Shown here one piece after another: positions 1 to 8,266 of a stretch of 64,000 bases of DNA. The notes under the pieces were generated by a model. That model saw nothing but the letters and a program-made list of their open reading frames with translations. It was not told where the DNA came from and searched no databases. The position numbers were made by a program, and so were the translations under genes. Position 1 is the stretch's first letter. Every line of letters starts with the position of its first letter. The stretch is from Bryobacterales bacterium (GTDB lineage Bacteria > Acidobacteriota > Terriglobia > Bryobacterales > Bryobacteraceae), in contig JADJOP010000003.1 in the NCBI GenBank assembly GCA_016713735.1, forward strand, positions 1 to 64,000. The letters run 5' to 3'.

Positions 1-1
1 C

Positions 2-873
2 AAAGCCCAGGCCGTCGGAAACGATTTCCTGTTCAGTTGGGTCGACCAACTCCCCGCACCCTGGGCCGATGCCGCCCGGCGCGAGTTCGAACCCCGCCCC
101 GTGAAGATCCCCGCCGCTTCCGCCGATCATCTCTGTGACGCCGCGCGCGCTCTCTGCCACAGGCACGAAGGCGTCGGCGCCGATGGCTGGTACCTCATGC
201 GCGAGGAACCGGACGCCGACCTCGGCATCCGGCTGTTCAATAGTGATGGCAGCCGCGCTGAGTTGTCCGGCAATGGCACCGGTGCGCCGCCGCCGTGCTC
301 CTGTCGAAGGGGCGGCCGGTTCGTACACCCGGTCAGGTCAGCGTCAAAACTGGCTCTGGAGTGAAGCAGTTGCGGCTCATGGCCACGAAAGGAAATGAGT
401 TTTTGTTCGAAATGGAGATGGGCGCCCCGCGCGTCGCCCCCGATGACCTGCTGACCTCCCTGCCGCTCGCCTCCGGCCTGCGCGATGTCACCATCCTCAA
501 CGTCGGCAACCCGCAGTGCGCCGTCGCCGTGCCCGATTTTGACTTCGACTGGAAGGCCGTCGGCGCGGAAATCGAGGGCCACCCCTACTTTCCGAAACGC
601 ACCAACGTCAGTTTTTTCCGCAAGGCAGGCCCTCGCGCCATTGAGGCCCGCTTTTATGAACGCGGCGCCGGACCGACACTGAGTTCCGGCACAGGTTCCA
701 CCGGAGCGGCCGCCGCGGCCGTGCTGCGCCGCATGGTGGAGCCCGAATTGGACGTGATCACCGAGGCTGGCGTGATGAAGCTGCGCTGGGACAATCCCCC
801 CGCCGGCCCGATTTTTTTAGAGGGTCCGGCCGAACTGACAGCCCAGGGTGAGTACTATGGGAGAAAAGGATAA
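2..873 (+). CDS. dapF: Diaminopimelate epimerase, 5' end outside window, one frameshift
   Basis: Would interconvert LL- and meso-diaminopimelate in the cytoplasm for lysine and peptidoglycan synthesis. The reading opens inside the N-terminal GNDF motif, so the start lies before the window. The first catalytic-cysteine region is seen as SGNGT followed, in another frame, by RCAAAV. One missing base at about 280 separates the two frames (before: frame of position 2; after: frame of position 295). The second active-site loop reads SSGTGSTG, so serine stands where the family usually has the general-base cysteine of CGTG. The stop is directly upstream of the nucleotide-sugar dehydrogenase. The frameshift is probably a sequencing error because both halves are well conserved. 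The Cys-to-Ser change is in clean sequence and may be a real lineage variant. Confidence 0.85.
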
Positions 874-879
874 TTATTG

Positions 880-2217
880 ATGAACACCGCACAAAATACC
901 GCCGCCGCGCTCACGGGCATCGCCGCGGAGCTGGCCACCAAGATCCGCAACCGCACCGCCCGCACCGGCGTCGTCGGCCTCGGCTATGTCGGGCTGCCGC
1001 TGGCGGTCGAAATGGGGCACGTCGGGTTCTCTGTCGTCGGAATCGACGTGCAACAGGCCAAGGTGGACGAAATCAACCGCGGCTCCAGCTACATCCAGGA
1101 TGTGCCCACGGCCTCACTGGCCCCCCTGGTCCAATCCGGCAAGCTCCGCGCCACCACCGATTTCTCCGCCGTCGCTGAACTCGACACCATCAACATCTGC
1201 GTCCCCACCCCCTTGCGCAAGACCAAGGACCCCGACATGAGCTTCATCGTCTCGGCCTGCGAGGGCATCGCCAAACACCTCAAGCCCGGCACGCTCGTCA
1301 TCCTCGAATCCACCACCTATCCCGGCACCACCGATGAACTCGTGCGCCCCATCCTCGAACGCCCCGACCTCCGCGTCGGCCATGAGCTCTTCCTCTGCTT
1401 CTCCCCCGAACGCGTCGATCCCGGTAACCCCAACTTCCAGACGAAGAACATTCCCAAGGTCGTCGGCGGCACCACGCCGGTCTGCTCCCAGCTCGCCGTC
1501 GCCCTCTACTCCCAGGCCCTCGACCATGTCGTCCCGGTCAGCTCCACCCAGGTCGCCGAAATGGTCAAGCTGCTCGAAAACACCTTCCGCATGATCAACA
1601 TCGGCCTCGTCAACGAACTCGCCATGATGTGCGGCCGCATGGGCATCGACGTCTGGGAAGTGATCGAAGCCGCCGCCACCAAGCCCTTCGGCTTCATGCC
1701 CTTCTACCCCGGCCCCGGCCTCGGCGGCCACTGCATCCCCATCGATCCCTTCTATCTCAGCTGGAAGTCCAAGCAGGCCGGCATCGAGGCCCGTTTCATC
1801 GAGCTGGCCGGCTACATCAACGGCCAGATGCCCCACTTCGTCGTCGACAAGATCGCCTCCGCCCTCAACGAGCACGCCAAGCCGCTCAAGGGCTCCCGCG
1901 TCCACATTCTCGGCGTCGCCTACAAGCGCGACATCGACGACATGCGCGAATCCCCCGCCATCGACGTCGCCCACCTCCTGCTCAAGGCCGGCGCCAAGGT
2001 CAGCTACAGCGACCCCTTCGTGCCCCGCTTCCACGTCGATGCCACGGACATGCAAAGCGTCGAACCGATGGCCGCCAGCGAAGCCGCCGACTGCGTCGTC
2101 ATCATCACTGACCACAAGGACTTGCCCTACCAGGAAATTCTCCAGCGCTCCAAGCTCGTCGTCGACACCCGCAACGCCCTCAAAGGCGTCAAAGCCGACA
2201 ACCTCGTCCGGCTCTAG
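880..2217 (+). CDS. UDP/NDP-sugar 6-dehydrogenase (nucleotide sugar dehydrogenase)
   Basis: NAD-dependent oxidation of a UDP-sugar to its uronic acid, feeding surface polysaccharide. About 445 residues, the usual length for the UDP-GlcNAc/ManNAc dehydrogenase (WecC/WbpA/TviB) branch. The Rossmann motif GLGYVGLPLA lies near residue 35 and the catalytic cysteine is in GGHCIPIDPFYLSW near residue 285. The C-terminal UDP-binding domain contains the LGVAYKRDIDDMRESPA block typical of the family. Start: TTG at 877 and ATG at 880 are adjacent. I chose ATG because the purine-rich GAGAAAAGGA at 861-870 is well spaced for it. It follows dapF by 6 bases, so the two may be co-transcribed. The exopolysaccharide export operon at 8.3-11.7 kb suggests a use for the product, but substrate specificity cannot be read from sequence alone. 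Confidence 0.9.
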   Translation: MNTAQNTAAALTGIAAELATKIRNRTARTGVVGLGYVGLPLAVEMGHVGFSVVGIDVQQAKVDEINRGSSYIQDVPTASLAPLVQSGKLRATTDFSAVAELDTINICVPTPLRKTKDPDMSFIVSACEGIAKHLKPGTLVILESTTYPGTTDELVRPILERPDLRVGHELFLCFSPERVDPGNPNFQTKNIPKVVGGTTPVCSQLAVALYSQALDHVVPVSSTQVAEMVKLLENTFRMINIGLVNELAMMCGRMGIDVWEVIEAAATKPFGFMPFYPGPGLGGHCIPIDPFYLSWKSKQAGIEARFIELAGYINGQMPHFVVDKIASALNEHAKPLKGSRVHILGVAYKRDIDDMRESPAIDVAHLLLKAGAKVSYSDPFVPRFHVDATDMQSVEPMAASEAADCVVIITDHKDLPYQEILQRSKLVVDTRNALKGVKADNLVRL

Positions 2218-2314
2218 GAACACCGGCCCGCGCCAGCACACACGCGGCGCCCCACCACATTCACCAGCGGCGCGCGGCTCCCTGCTCGCGCCGCTGCTCA
2301 GGCCCCTCGCCGCC

Positions 2315-3796
2315 TCACGCCCCTTCGCCACCCTGCTGCCGCGCCACCGAAATCGCCTCCGCCGCCAGTTCCCGCGCCCGGATCAGGTTCCGCGGCACGC
2401 CCGGCTCGGCCTCCCTCACCGCACCCGGCGGCTGTGGCCGGTCAAAAAACAGACACCCCGCCAGAATGCCGTTGATCACCACCGGCATCAACACGAAGCA
2501 GCCCGACTCCAACCGCCGCGCAAACTCCGAATCCAGATACGGACCGCCGCACACAAACAGATCCCGCTTGCCCACCAGCGCCGCCGTCACCGGACCCGCC
2601 CGCCGCTCCAGCGGAAACTCGAACCGCCCCATCCACTCCGCGTCCGCCGCCCCGGCCAGCAGCCGCGCCCGCACCGAATCATGCCCCGGCGACACCAGCC
2701 CAAACACCGCCCGCTCAAACCCCCCCAGGTTCAACCCCAAATCGAGAATCCGCGCCAGCATCGATTGCAGGTCGGAGTTGTGAATGTCCCGCGCCAGCTC
2801 GTCCCACTCCTCTGACGCCTCCTCCGCCAACGCCCCCGCTCCCGGCGGCGGCAGCAAGCCCGACTTCAGCGCCACCTCCACCTGCTTCTCCAACCGTAAC
2901 TGGTCCAGCGGCAGGTGCAGCGCCTTGAACGTGGCCTTGGTCTCCTCCACCGCCACATGCGCAATCTTGCCCAGCGCCTTCTCGGAAATCCGCAGCGACT
3001 TCCCAAAATTGCGCAACACCCGGTCCAGCCGCGCCGCGCTCTGGTTCGGCGCCACCCGGTGCAGCGCCGTCGTCAGCTCATGGCCAAACCCGGCCAGCAG
3101 CGACAGGTGCTGCTCTTCTGTGTACGGCTGCGTGATCACCGCCGGCGCATTGGTATCCAACACCTGCGCCACCTGCGACGGCAGATTCCACCGCCGCACC
3201 ACCTCACGCCCCAACTCCTCAAACGGAAATCCCAGCACACGCAGGCTCGCCTCGCGCTCGCTCGAAGCCTGCTCCTGCATCGCCGCCAACACCAGCGCAT
3301 AGTCGGCCGGGAAATAGCAGGCCATCAACACCTCGCCCAGGTTCCGGAACAGTCCGCACAGGTAGGCCTCCTCGGCCCGCGGATAGTGCGTCACCCGCGC
3401 CCCTTGCCGTGCGTGATTGGCGCTCAGCAGCGACAACGCCAGCAACTGCCGCACCCCCGGCGGCCGGTTGCGGAAATGGTGCACCATCATCAGCCCGGCT
3501 GCCAACTCGCGGATCGTCTCCATCCCCATCAGCGCCACCGCGTGCGGCAGCGCCAGAATGGGCCGCCCCGAGCGGTTGTATTGAATCGAGTTCGCCGTGC
3601 GGATGATGCGCAGCGAAAGCCCTACATCCTTGCCGATGATGCCGGAAATCGTCGTCGCCGATGCATTCGGATCGGCCAGCCGCGCCAGCAGCTCCTGAAT
3701 GTGCTCAGCCAGAGCGGGAAAGTCGCTCCGTTGGAGGATCTGGCTGAGCCGCGTTTCCACGGCTTCCTGCCGGCTGAGGCGCTCCTGCATACCCAC
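2315..3796 (-). CDS. HDOD-domain signalling protein
   Basis: A 493-residue cytoplasmic protein. Residues about 20-215 form an HDOD domain, a catalytically degenerate relative of HD phosphohydrolases used as a signalling or scaffold module: hallmarks are the LPALAEHIQELLA opening, the SISGIIGKD-like helix, LPHAVALMGMETI and the GLFRNLGEVLMACYFP helix. The C-terminal half (about 330-470) looks like a GAF-type sensory fold (FGLVSPGHDSVRARLL, then a CFVLMPVVINGILAG core), which is inference from pattern. It is the last gene of a minus-strand run, 46 bases after the SIS isomerase, so it may be co-transcribed with the sugar-phosphate cluster. No enzymatic HD pair is visible, so a regulatory rather than catalytic role is likely. 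The target is unknown. Confidence 0.8.
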   Translation of the reverse strand: MGMQERLSRQEAVETRLSQILQRSDFPALAEHIQELLARLADPNASATTISGIIGKDVGLSLRIIRTANSIQYNRSGRPILALPHAVALMGMETIRELAAGLMMVHHFRNRPPGVRQLLALSLLSANHARQGARVTHYPRAEEAYLCGLFRNLGEVLMACYFPADYALVLAAMQEQASSEREASLRVLGFPFEELGREVVRRWNLPSQVAQVLDTNAPAVITQPYTEEQHLSLLAGFGHELTTALHRVAPNQSAARLDRVLRNFGKSLRISEKALGKIAHVAVEETKATFKALHLPLDQLRLEKQVEVALKSGLLPPPGAGALAEEASEEWDELARDIHNSDLQSMLARILDLGLNLGGFERAVFGLVSPGHDSVRARLLAGAADAEWMGRFEFPLERRAGPVTAALVGKRDLFVCGGPYLDSEFARRLESGCFVLMPVVINGILAGCLFFDRPQPPGAVREAEPGVPRNLIRARELAAEAISVARQQGGEGA

Positions 3797-3842
3797 AAAG
3801 ACACAGGGAACCGCCGGGAGCGAGCCGCGCTCTCCTGGGCCG

Positions 3843-4415
3843 CTAGTTCCCCTCTTCCATGAAGTAATAGCCGATCATGTGGCAGATGATCATGTGAGCG
3901 TCCTCGATGCGGCCCATGTGAGGCACACTCACCTGTATATTCAACTGCGCCGCGGCTCCCAGCTTCCCCCCATCCCTGCCAGTCAAAGCAATGGTCTTGC
4001 AGCCAACCGAGTTGGCGTATTCCACCGCCTTCACCACGTTCGGCGAGTTGCCTGAACCGCTGATTGCAAGTACCACATCGTCCCGCTGAGCGAAGTTCTT
4101 TAACTGCTCCACAAACGCAACCTCATAGGCTACGTCGTTGGAGTACGCCGTCAGCGTCGACAGCGAATCGTTCAGCGACATCATCTTGAACCGCTCTCCC
4201 CGCTGATAGCTCGCCCCCTTCACGATGTCGCACACAAAATGCGACGCCGTCGCCGCGCTGCCTCCATTGCCGCAACTGAAAATCGTGCGCCCCGCCGCCC
4301 GCGCCTGGCGGAACAGCTCAATCGCCTCGCCCACCTTGTCCAGCGGGATGCGTTCAATCGTCTCGATCAGTTCACGTTTGTACGTAGCAGGAAAAGATAA
4401 CTCGGTCGCGTTCAT
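3843..4415 (-). CDS. SIS-domain sugar-phosphate isomerase (GmhA/DiaA-like)
   Basis: 190 residues, the usual size of sedoheptulose-7-phosphate isomerase. The SIS fold shows FSCGNGGSAATASHFVCD (residues about 45-62), matching the phosphate-binding loop of GmhA, a second loop ISGSGNSPNVVKAVEYA, and TGRDGGKLG. The C-terminus has MGRIEDAHMIICHMIGYYFME, typical of GmhA/DiaA tetramers. GmhA makes glycero-manno-heptose 7-phosphate for ADP-heptose. DiaA-type relatives have no catalytic role. Here the gene sits in one minus-strand run with ROK and PfkB kinases and a HAD phosphatase, so a sugar-phosphate conversion is the best guess. Twelve bases separate it from the ROK gene. Exact substrate is unproven. 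Confidence 0.85.
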   Translation of the reverse strand: MNATELSFPATYKRELIETIERIPLDKVGEAIELFRQARAAGRTIFSCGNGGSAATASHFVCDIVKGASYQRGERFKMMSLNDSLSTLTAYSNDVAYEVAFVEQLKNFAQRDDVVLAISGSGNSPNVVKAVEYANSVGCKTIALTGRDGGKLGAAAQLNIQVSVPHMGRIEDAHMIICHMIGYYFMEEGN

Positions 4416-4427
4416 AGTCGTTGCTCC

Positions 4428-5309
4428 TCAGGATACGGAAGTCAATTCTTGTTCAGCCAGAACGAGCGCGCCCCACAGCACGCTGTCGTCGGCCAGTCCT
4501 GCCGGCCGCACATCAATGCGGGCCCGGCTCCAGGCGGTCATCTGCCGCCCCAGTTCCTCGCGCAACGGCTGAAACAGCCCGTCGCCGGCTTTGCTGATGC
4601 CGCCGCCAATCACAAGGCGTTCGGGATTCAGCAGCATCAGAATCGTCTTCAATCCAGCCGCCAGGTCCACCACATAGCGCCGCACAAACCCGGCGTCGGC
4701 AAGCAGCTCCCGCGCCGCCCGCCCATGGTCGCGCTCCAGCCACAACCCGCAGCACATGCGCTCAAAACAACCATGCGCCCCGCACAGGCACTCCGCCCCC
4801 CCCGGCCGGATCACCGTGTGCCCCACCTCTCCGGCATACGAATCGGCCCCCCGCAACACACGGCCGTTCACCAGAATGCCTCCGCCGATGCCGGTCGACA
4901 GCGTCATGTAGAACAACGGATCGCAGGTCGCTCCCGCCCCCCTTCGCCCCGCGCCGTGAAACCCCTCGCCCAGCGCCCCAACGTTGGCGTCGTTATCCAT
5001 GATCGCGGGCACGCCCAACTCGTTCTCGGCCCACTCCGTCAAATCGAAATCGCTCCAGCCCCCCACATGCGTCGACAGCGCCACCCGCTGCCGGTCAAAC
5101 AAAACCGGGCCCCCAAAGCCAATCCCACAGCGGTCCCATCGCGCCCCCTCGGCCTTCCACCCGGCCGCGGCCTCCGCGATCGCCCCCAGCATCCACTCCC
5201 GCCCGCCCTCTCGATCCGTCGAACGCGACAACCGCCGCGCCATCCGGCCCTCTTCGAACAAGGCAAGCGAAAACTTGGTGCCGCCAATGTCCAGCGCCAG
5301 CGTGTTCAT
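4428..5309 (-). CDS. ROK-family sugar kinase
   Basis: 293 residues, typical for a stand-alone ROK kinase without the helix-turn-helix of ROK repressors. The ATP-binding start LALDIGGTKFSLALFE is at residues 3-18. The acidic catalytic motif is VPAIMDNDANVGALGE near 100-115. GIGGGILVNGRVLRGADSYAGEVGHT leads to the conserved histidine, followed by the zinc cluster CLCGAHGCFE near 178. A second phosphate loop, LVIGGGISKAG, follows. It should phosphorylate a hexose or aminosugar with ATP. The start codon overlaps the PfkB stop by four bases (ATGA-type), so translation is probably coupled. Substrate cannot be assigned. The adjoining SIS isomerase suggests the sugar phosphate is isomerised next. Confidence 0.88.
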   Translation of the reverse strand: MNTLALDIGGTKFSLALFEEGRMARRLSRSTDREGGREWMLGAIAEAAAGWKAEGARWDRCGIGFGGPVLFDRQRVALSTHVGGWSDFDLTEWAENELGVPAIMDNDANVGALGEGFHGAGRRGAGATCDPLFYMTLSTGIGGGILVNGRVLRGADSYAGEVGHTVIRPGGAECLCGAHGCFERMCCGLWLERDHGRAARELLADAGFVRRYVVDLAAGLKTILMLLNPERLVIGGGISKAGDGLFQPLREELGRQMTAWSRARIDVRPAGLADDSVLWGALVLAEQELTSVS

Positions 5310-6292
5310 CCCGCGTTCGCTGCCGCCCGCTCCCCGGCCGCGATCACCTCATCCGGCGTCGCCGTCCCGGTCCCCTTCTTCATAATCGTCACCGAGGCCA
5401 CCAGGTTGCCCACCCGCGCCGCCTGGTGAATGTCGCCGCAAGCGGCCATCGCCAGCGCCGCCCCGGCTGAAAAGCTATCGCCCGCCCCGCAGATGTCCAC
5501 CGGTTCGGCCACCGCCACGGTCGCCACACGATGCTCGCCCGTCCCGTCCACAATAGTCACGCCCTCGCCGCCTCGCGTCACCACCAGCGGATGCGGCCCG
5601 ATGTGCCGCCGCAGCGCCAGGTAATCCACCCGCCCAAACAGGCGCGTACAGGCCTCCTCGGCCTCGCGCTGGTTCGGCTTCACAATCACGTTGTGAAACA
5701 GCTCCGAACGCAGCCGCGAATCCACCCACACCACGCGGTTGGTCAGCTTGCACACCGCCTCCCGCACCGCTTGCGTCACCACGCCCCCGGCGTCGGTCTC
5801 TGACTGGTCGCTCACCAGGATGATGTCAAAACTCGCCGCATGCGCCCCCAGCGTGGCCACAATCCGCCGCTCCACCTCCGCCGCCAGCGGCTGCGCGTTG
5901 ATGTAGTCCGTCCGCGGCAGGTCCTCTTCCCCCGTGGCGGCATTCCAGTATTTGGTGTAGGTGAACGTCTGCAGGCTCGATGAGGCCACCATCAGGTCCG
6001 GCGAAATGCCACGCACCCGCAGCGCCCGCTGCAACTCCCACCCGAAGCCGTCCTCGCCCATCGCCCCCAGCACGGCAATCCGCCCCGCCCCCAGCGCCGC
6101 CAGGTTGTTGGCGATGGTGCCGCCCGCGCCCGGAGTGGTGTCTACCCTGGTCACCGCCACCCGCTGCAATCCCGTTTCCCGCGAGGGTTCCCCCAGCGCC
6201 GGGTCGTAGGTGCACCAGCGGTCCAGGCAGATGTCGCCCACGACAAGGGCCGACAGTTGCGGAAAGCGGCGCAGGATGGATGCTGGGTTCAT
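5306..6292 (-). CDS. PfkB-family carbohydrate kinase (HldE kinase-domain-like)
   Basis: 328 residues from the ATG at 6292. This start overlaps the preceding stop in an ATGA arrangement, which favours it over an upstream ATG at 6364. The protein begins with SALVVGDICLDRW, has the ribokinase glycine pair motif in GGTIANNLAALGA (residues about 55-67) and ends with the catalytic DICGAGDSFSAGAALAMA signature. The overall layout resembles the N-terminal kinase half of HldE/RfaE (heptose 7-phosphate kinase), but there is no nucleotidyltransferase half. Together with the GmhA-like SIS protein and a HAD phosphatase downstream/upstream, it recalls an ADP-heptose-like route. That link is inference. Confidence 0.88.
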   Translation of the reverse strand: MNPASILRRFPQLSALVVGDICLDRWCTYDPALGEPSRETGLQRVAVTRVDTTPGAGGTIANNLAALGAGRIAVLGAMGEDGFGWELQRALRVRGISPDLMVASSSLQTFTYTKYWNAATGEEDLPRTDYINAQPLAAEVERRIVATLGAHAASFDIILVSDQSETDAGGVVTQAVREAVCKLTNRVVWVDSRLRSELFHNVIVKPNQREAEEACTRLFGRVDYLALRRHIGPHPLVVTRGGEGVTIVDGTGEHRVATVAVAEPVDICGAGDSFSAGAALAMAACGDIHQAARVGNLVASVTIMKKGTGTATPDEVIAAGERAAANAG

Positions 6293-7272
6293 GATGCCTC
6301 TCCGGAATTTGCACCGGTGGCCACGCGCCGCAACGCCGGCAGCGTCGCGCGGTGGTCGCCGCAAAAATAATAGCTCGCGCCCCCATCGGCCACCGTGCGG
6401 ACAAGAATCGTCTTATGCGGCCGGAAGTAATACCCCGGGTCCGTCTTCGGCAGCTCGCTGTGAATATCGCCCCCAATCGGCACCATGTCGAACACCGCCG
6501 TCGTGAAGTTGCGGATCACCCGCCCCTCCTGGTGGGCCACATTGCGCGCCATTGCCAGGGCCTTCAAATAGACCTCCGGCGCCATAATGGCCGATCCAAA
6601 GCTCAGCATCACGCCGCCTTCCAGCCCTTCCACGGCGCGGGCAAAAATGAGAAAGTCCGTGTAGCTGGCCGCCCCCAACGCCGCGCCATCGCAGTTGGGA
6701 TGCTCGTGCAAAATGTCGTAGCCGATCCCGCAATGCACCGTCACCGGCACGCCCAGCCGGTAAGCATGCGCATACACGCTCAGGTCCTTGTGCGGAAAAT
6801 CGCTTTGCAGAATCCGCTCGCCAATGTGTTCGCCCAAGCCCCGCCCCAGCCCGGCCGCCTCCACAATCCACTCGTTCAACTCCCCCGTCTCCGTCCACAA
6901 CCCAAACTCGCCTGACCGGATGTAGCGCGCCACGCTCTCCGTGGTCGCCCCAATCCGCGCCAGCTCGTAGTCGTGAATCGCCCCCGCCCCGTTCATCGCA
7001 ATGTGCGTCACCAGCCCGCGCTCCATCAGGTCGACCAGATGGCGGTTCACCCCGGCGCGCAGCACGTGCGCCCCCATCATGAGAATGCGCGCCGCCCCTG
7101 CCTCGCGCGCCTTCCCCAACCGCGCCGCCACCGCCGCCAGATCGGGATGCGTAAACTCCGGCGTCTCGTCCTCCAGCGCCAGCCACCGGCTCAGCGGCAA
7201 ATCGTGCACGCGCTCCGCCAGCGGCTTCACCAGCAGTCGGGAACGGTCAAACAGCGGATATCGGGAGGACAA
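6289..7272 (-). CDS. Conserved protein of unknown function, possible deoxyhypusine-synthase-like fold
   Basis: 327 residues, not assigned to a function. Visible blocks: LVKPLAERVHDLPL near the start, ILMMGAHVLRAGVNRHLVDLMERG, then AMNGAGAIHDYELARIGATTE, LSVYAHAYRLGVPVTVHCGIGYDI, and GSAIMAPEVYLKALAMARN. The alternation of short strands and glycine-rich turns looks like a Rossmann-type, NAD-binding sheet, and the layout weakly recalls deoxyhypusine synthase relatives. I cannot confirm the active-site lysine. It lies between a HAD phosphatase gene (12-base gap) and the PfkB kinase (4-base overlap), so it is almost certainly part of the same pathway. Its conserved histidines and IGYD block could bind a sugar phosphate, but this is speculation. 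Confidence 0.7.
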   Translation of the reverse strand: MSSRYPLFDRSRLLVKPLAERVHDLPLSRWLALEDETPEFTHPDLAAVAARLGKAREAGAARILMMGAHVLRAGVNRHLVDLMERGLVTHIAMNGAGAIHDYELARIGATTESVARYIRSGEFGLWTETGELNEWIVEAAGLGRGLGEHIGERILQSDFPHKDLSVYAHAYRLGVPVTVHCGIGYDILHEHPNCDGAALGAASYTDFLIFARAVEGLEGGVMLSFGSAIMAPEVYLKALAMARNVAHQEGRVIRNFTTAVFDMVPIGGDIHSELPKTDPGYYFRPHKTILVRTVADGGASYYFCGDHRATLPALRRVATGANSGEAS

Positions 7273-7284
7273 GGAACCATCACC

Positions 7285-8088
7285 TCACTGCGGAAACAGC
7301 GCCGAAAGCAATTCGCGATGGCAGAGGAAATTGGGCACGATATAGTCGGCCCCCACCTCCCTCAGCCGCCCGCGCTTCCATTCATCCACCACAAGGCAGG
7401 CCGGCTCGTCGCTGGCCACACCCACCGTCACCCCGCCCACCGCCCGCACATTCTCAATCTCCACATACCCGTCGCCAAAGCCCAGAAACTCCTCGCCCTT
7501 GGCCTCGGCCCCGTTGATCAACTGCTGAATCAGAATAGCCTTGGAAAAGCTCTTGTAGTCGTCCAGCGCGCCGTAAATGTGCTCGCCAAAGTACTTCTCC
7601 AGCCCCAGCAGATGCGCCTCGCGCTTCATGTACTCATGGTCGGTGCCCGATGCCAGGTAGAACTTCAGGCCGCGTTCCTTCAGCGCGTCCAACAGCTCGA
7701 AGCTCCCCGGAACCACGTAGTCCAGCGGCGAGGCCGTGCCCTTCTCGAGCGCTTCCACGCGGTCCTTGATGCGCACCCACAGCAGCTCCAGGTAGCGGTG
7801 CTTATACTGGAGCGGCTCCTTCGGCGTCCCCCCGCGCTTGCTGATCTGCTCGGCCAGCTCAATCATCTGGTAGATCGTCTGCCGCCCCGTCAGCCGGCCC
7901 ACAAACTCCCGCACAATCGCCGTCAGCTCGTCCTCTGACTCCCCGCTCCTGGTCGCTACCAGTTCCTCCACCATCATCGGCACCATCACCTCGACCCACC
8001 CCGAACGGATGGTCGAAATCGTGCCGTCAAAATCGAAGAGGGCCACGCGCGCGCGTTGGGCGTGTGCGCCTTGCCGGAGAATTTCCAT
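7285..8088 (-). CDS. HAD-superfamily phosphatase
   Basis: Phosphomonoesterase of the phosphoglycolate-phosphatase-like HAD class. Motif I is VALFDFDGTIS near the N-terminus. A helical cap of roughly 110 residues follows. Motif II/III are seen as FYLASGTDHEY and the lysine in YKSFSKAIL, and motif IV as FLGFGDGYVEIENVRAVGG. Start: I chose the ATG at 8088 because AGGAAG lies 12 bases upstream and the extra 17 residues from the alternative ATG at 8139 are not HAD-like. It is the first gene of the minus-strand sugar-phosphate cluster, whose later members are two kinases and an isomerase, so it may remove phosphate from a pathway intermediate. Confidence 0.85.
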   Translation of the reverse strand: MEILRQGAHAQRARVALFDFDGTISTIRSGWVEVMVPMMVEELVATRSGESEDELTAIVREFVGRLTGRQTIYQMIELAEQISKRGGTPKEPLQYKHRYLELLWVRIKDRVEALEKGTASPLDYVVPGSFELLDALKERGLKFYLASGTDHEYMKREAHLLGLEKYFGEHIYGALDDYKSFSKAILIQQLINGAEAKGEEFLGFGDGYVEIENVRAVGGVTVGVASDEPACLVVDEWKRGRLREVGADYIVPNFLCHRELLSALFPQ

Positions 8089-8266
8089 GTCTGAATCTAG
8101 CTTCCTGAAAGGTGGGCTGGCGGCTCGCAATCGAGCCATTTTTCATTCTACTTGACGCGCGCCCGCTCCGCCGCTCCAATCGCCTCGCCGCCGCCGGTAA
8201 CAATAGCTGGGCCGCCGCTCCCCTCGGAACGGCGGCCCAAATGCAACCGCGGGAAATGGCCCCGGC

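Noticed and set aside
1114..2331. Long minus-strand open frame opposite the nucleotide-sugar dehydrogenase
   Set aside because: It is the mirror of a GC-rich conserved gene; the product is repetitive Gly/Ala/Asp without any domain. The same holds for the long frames opposite 18.9-21.8 kb, 32.4-34.3 kb and 36.1-37.5 kb.
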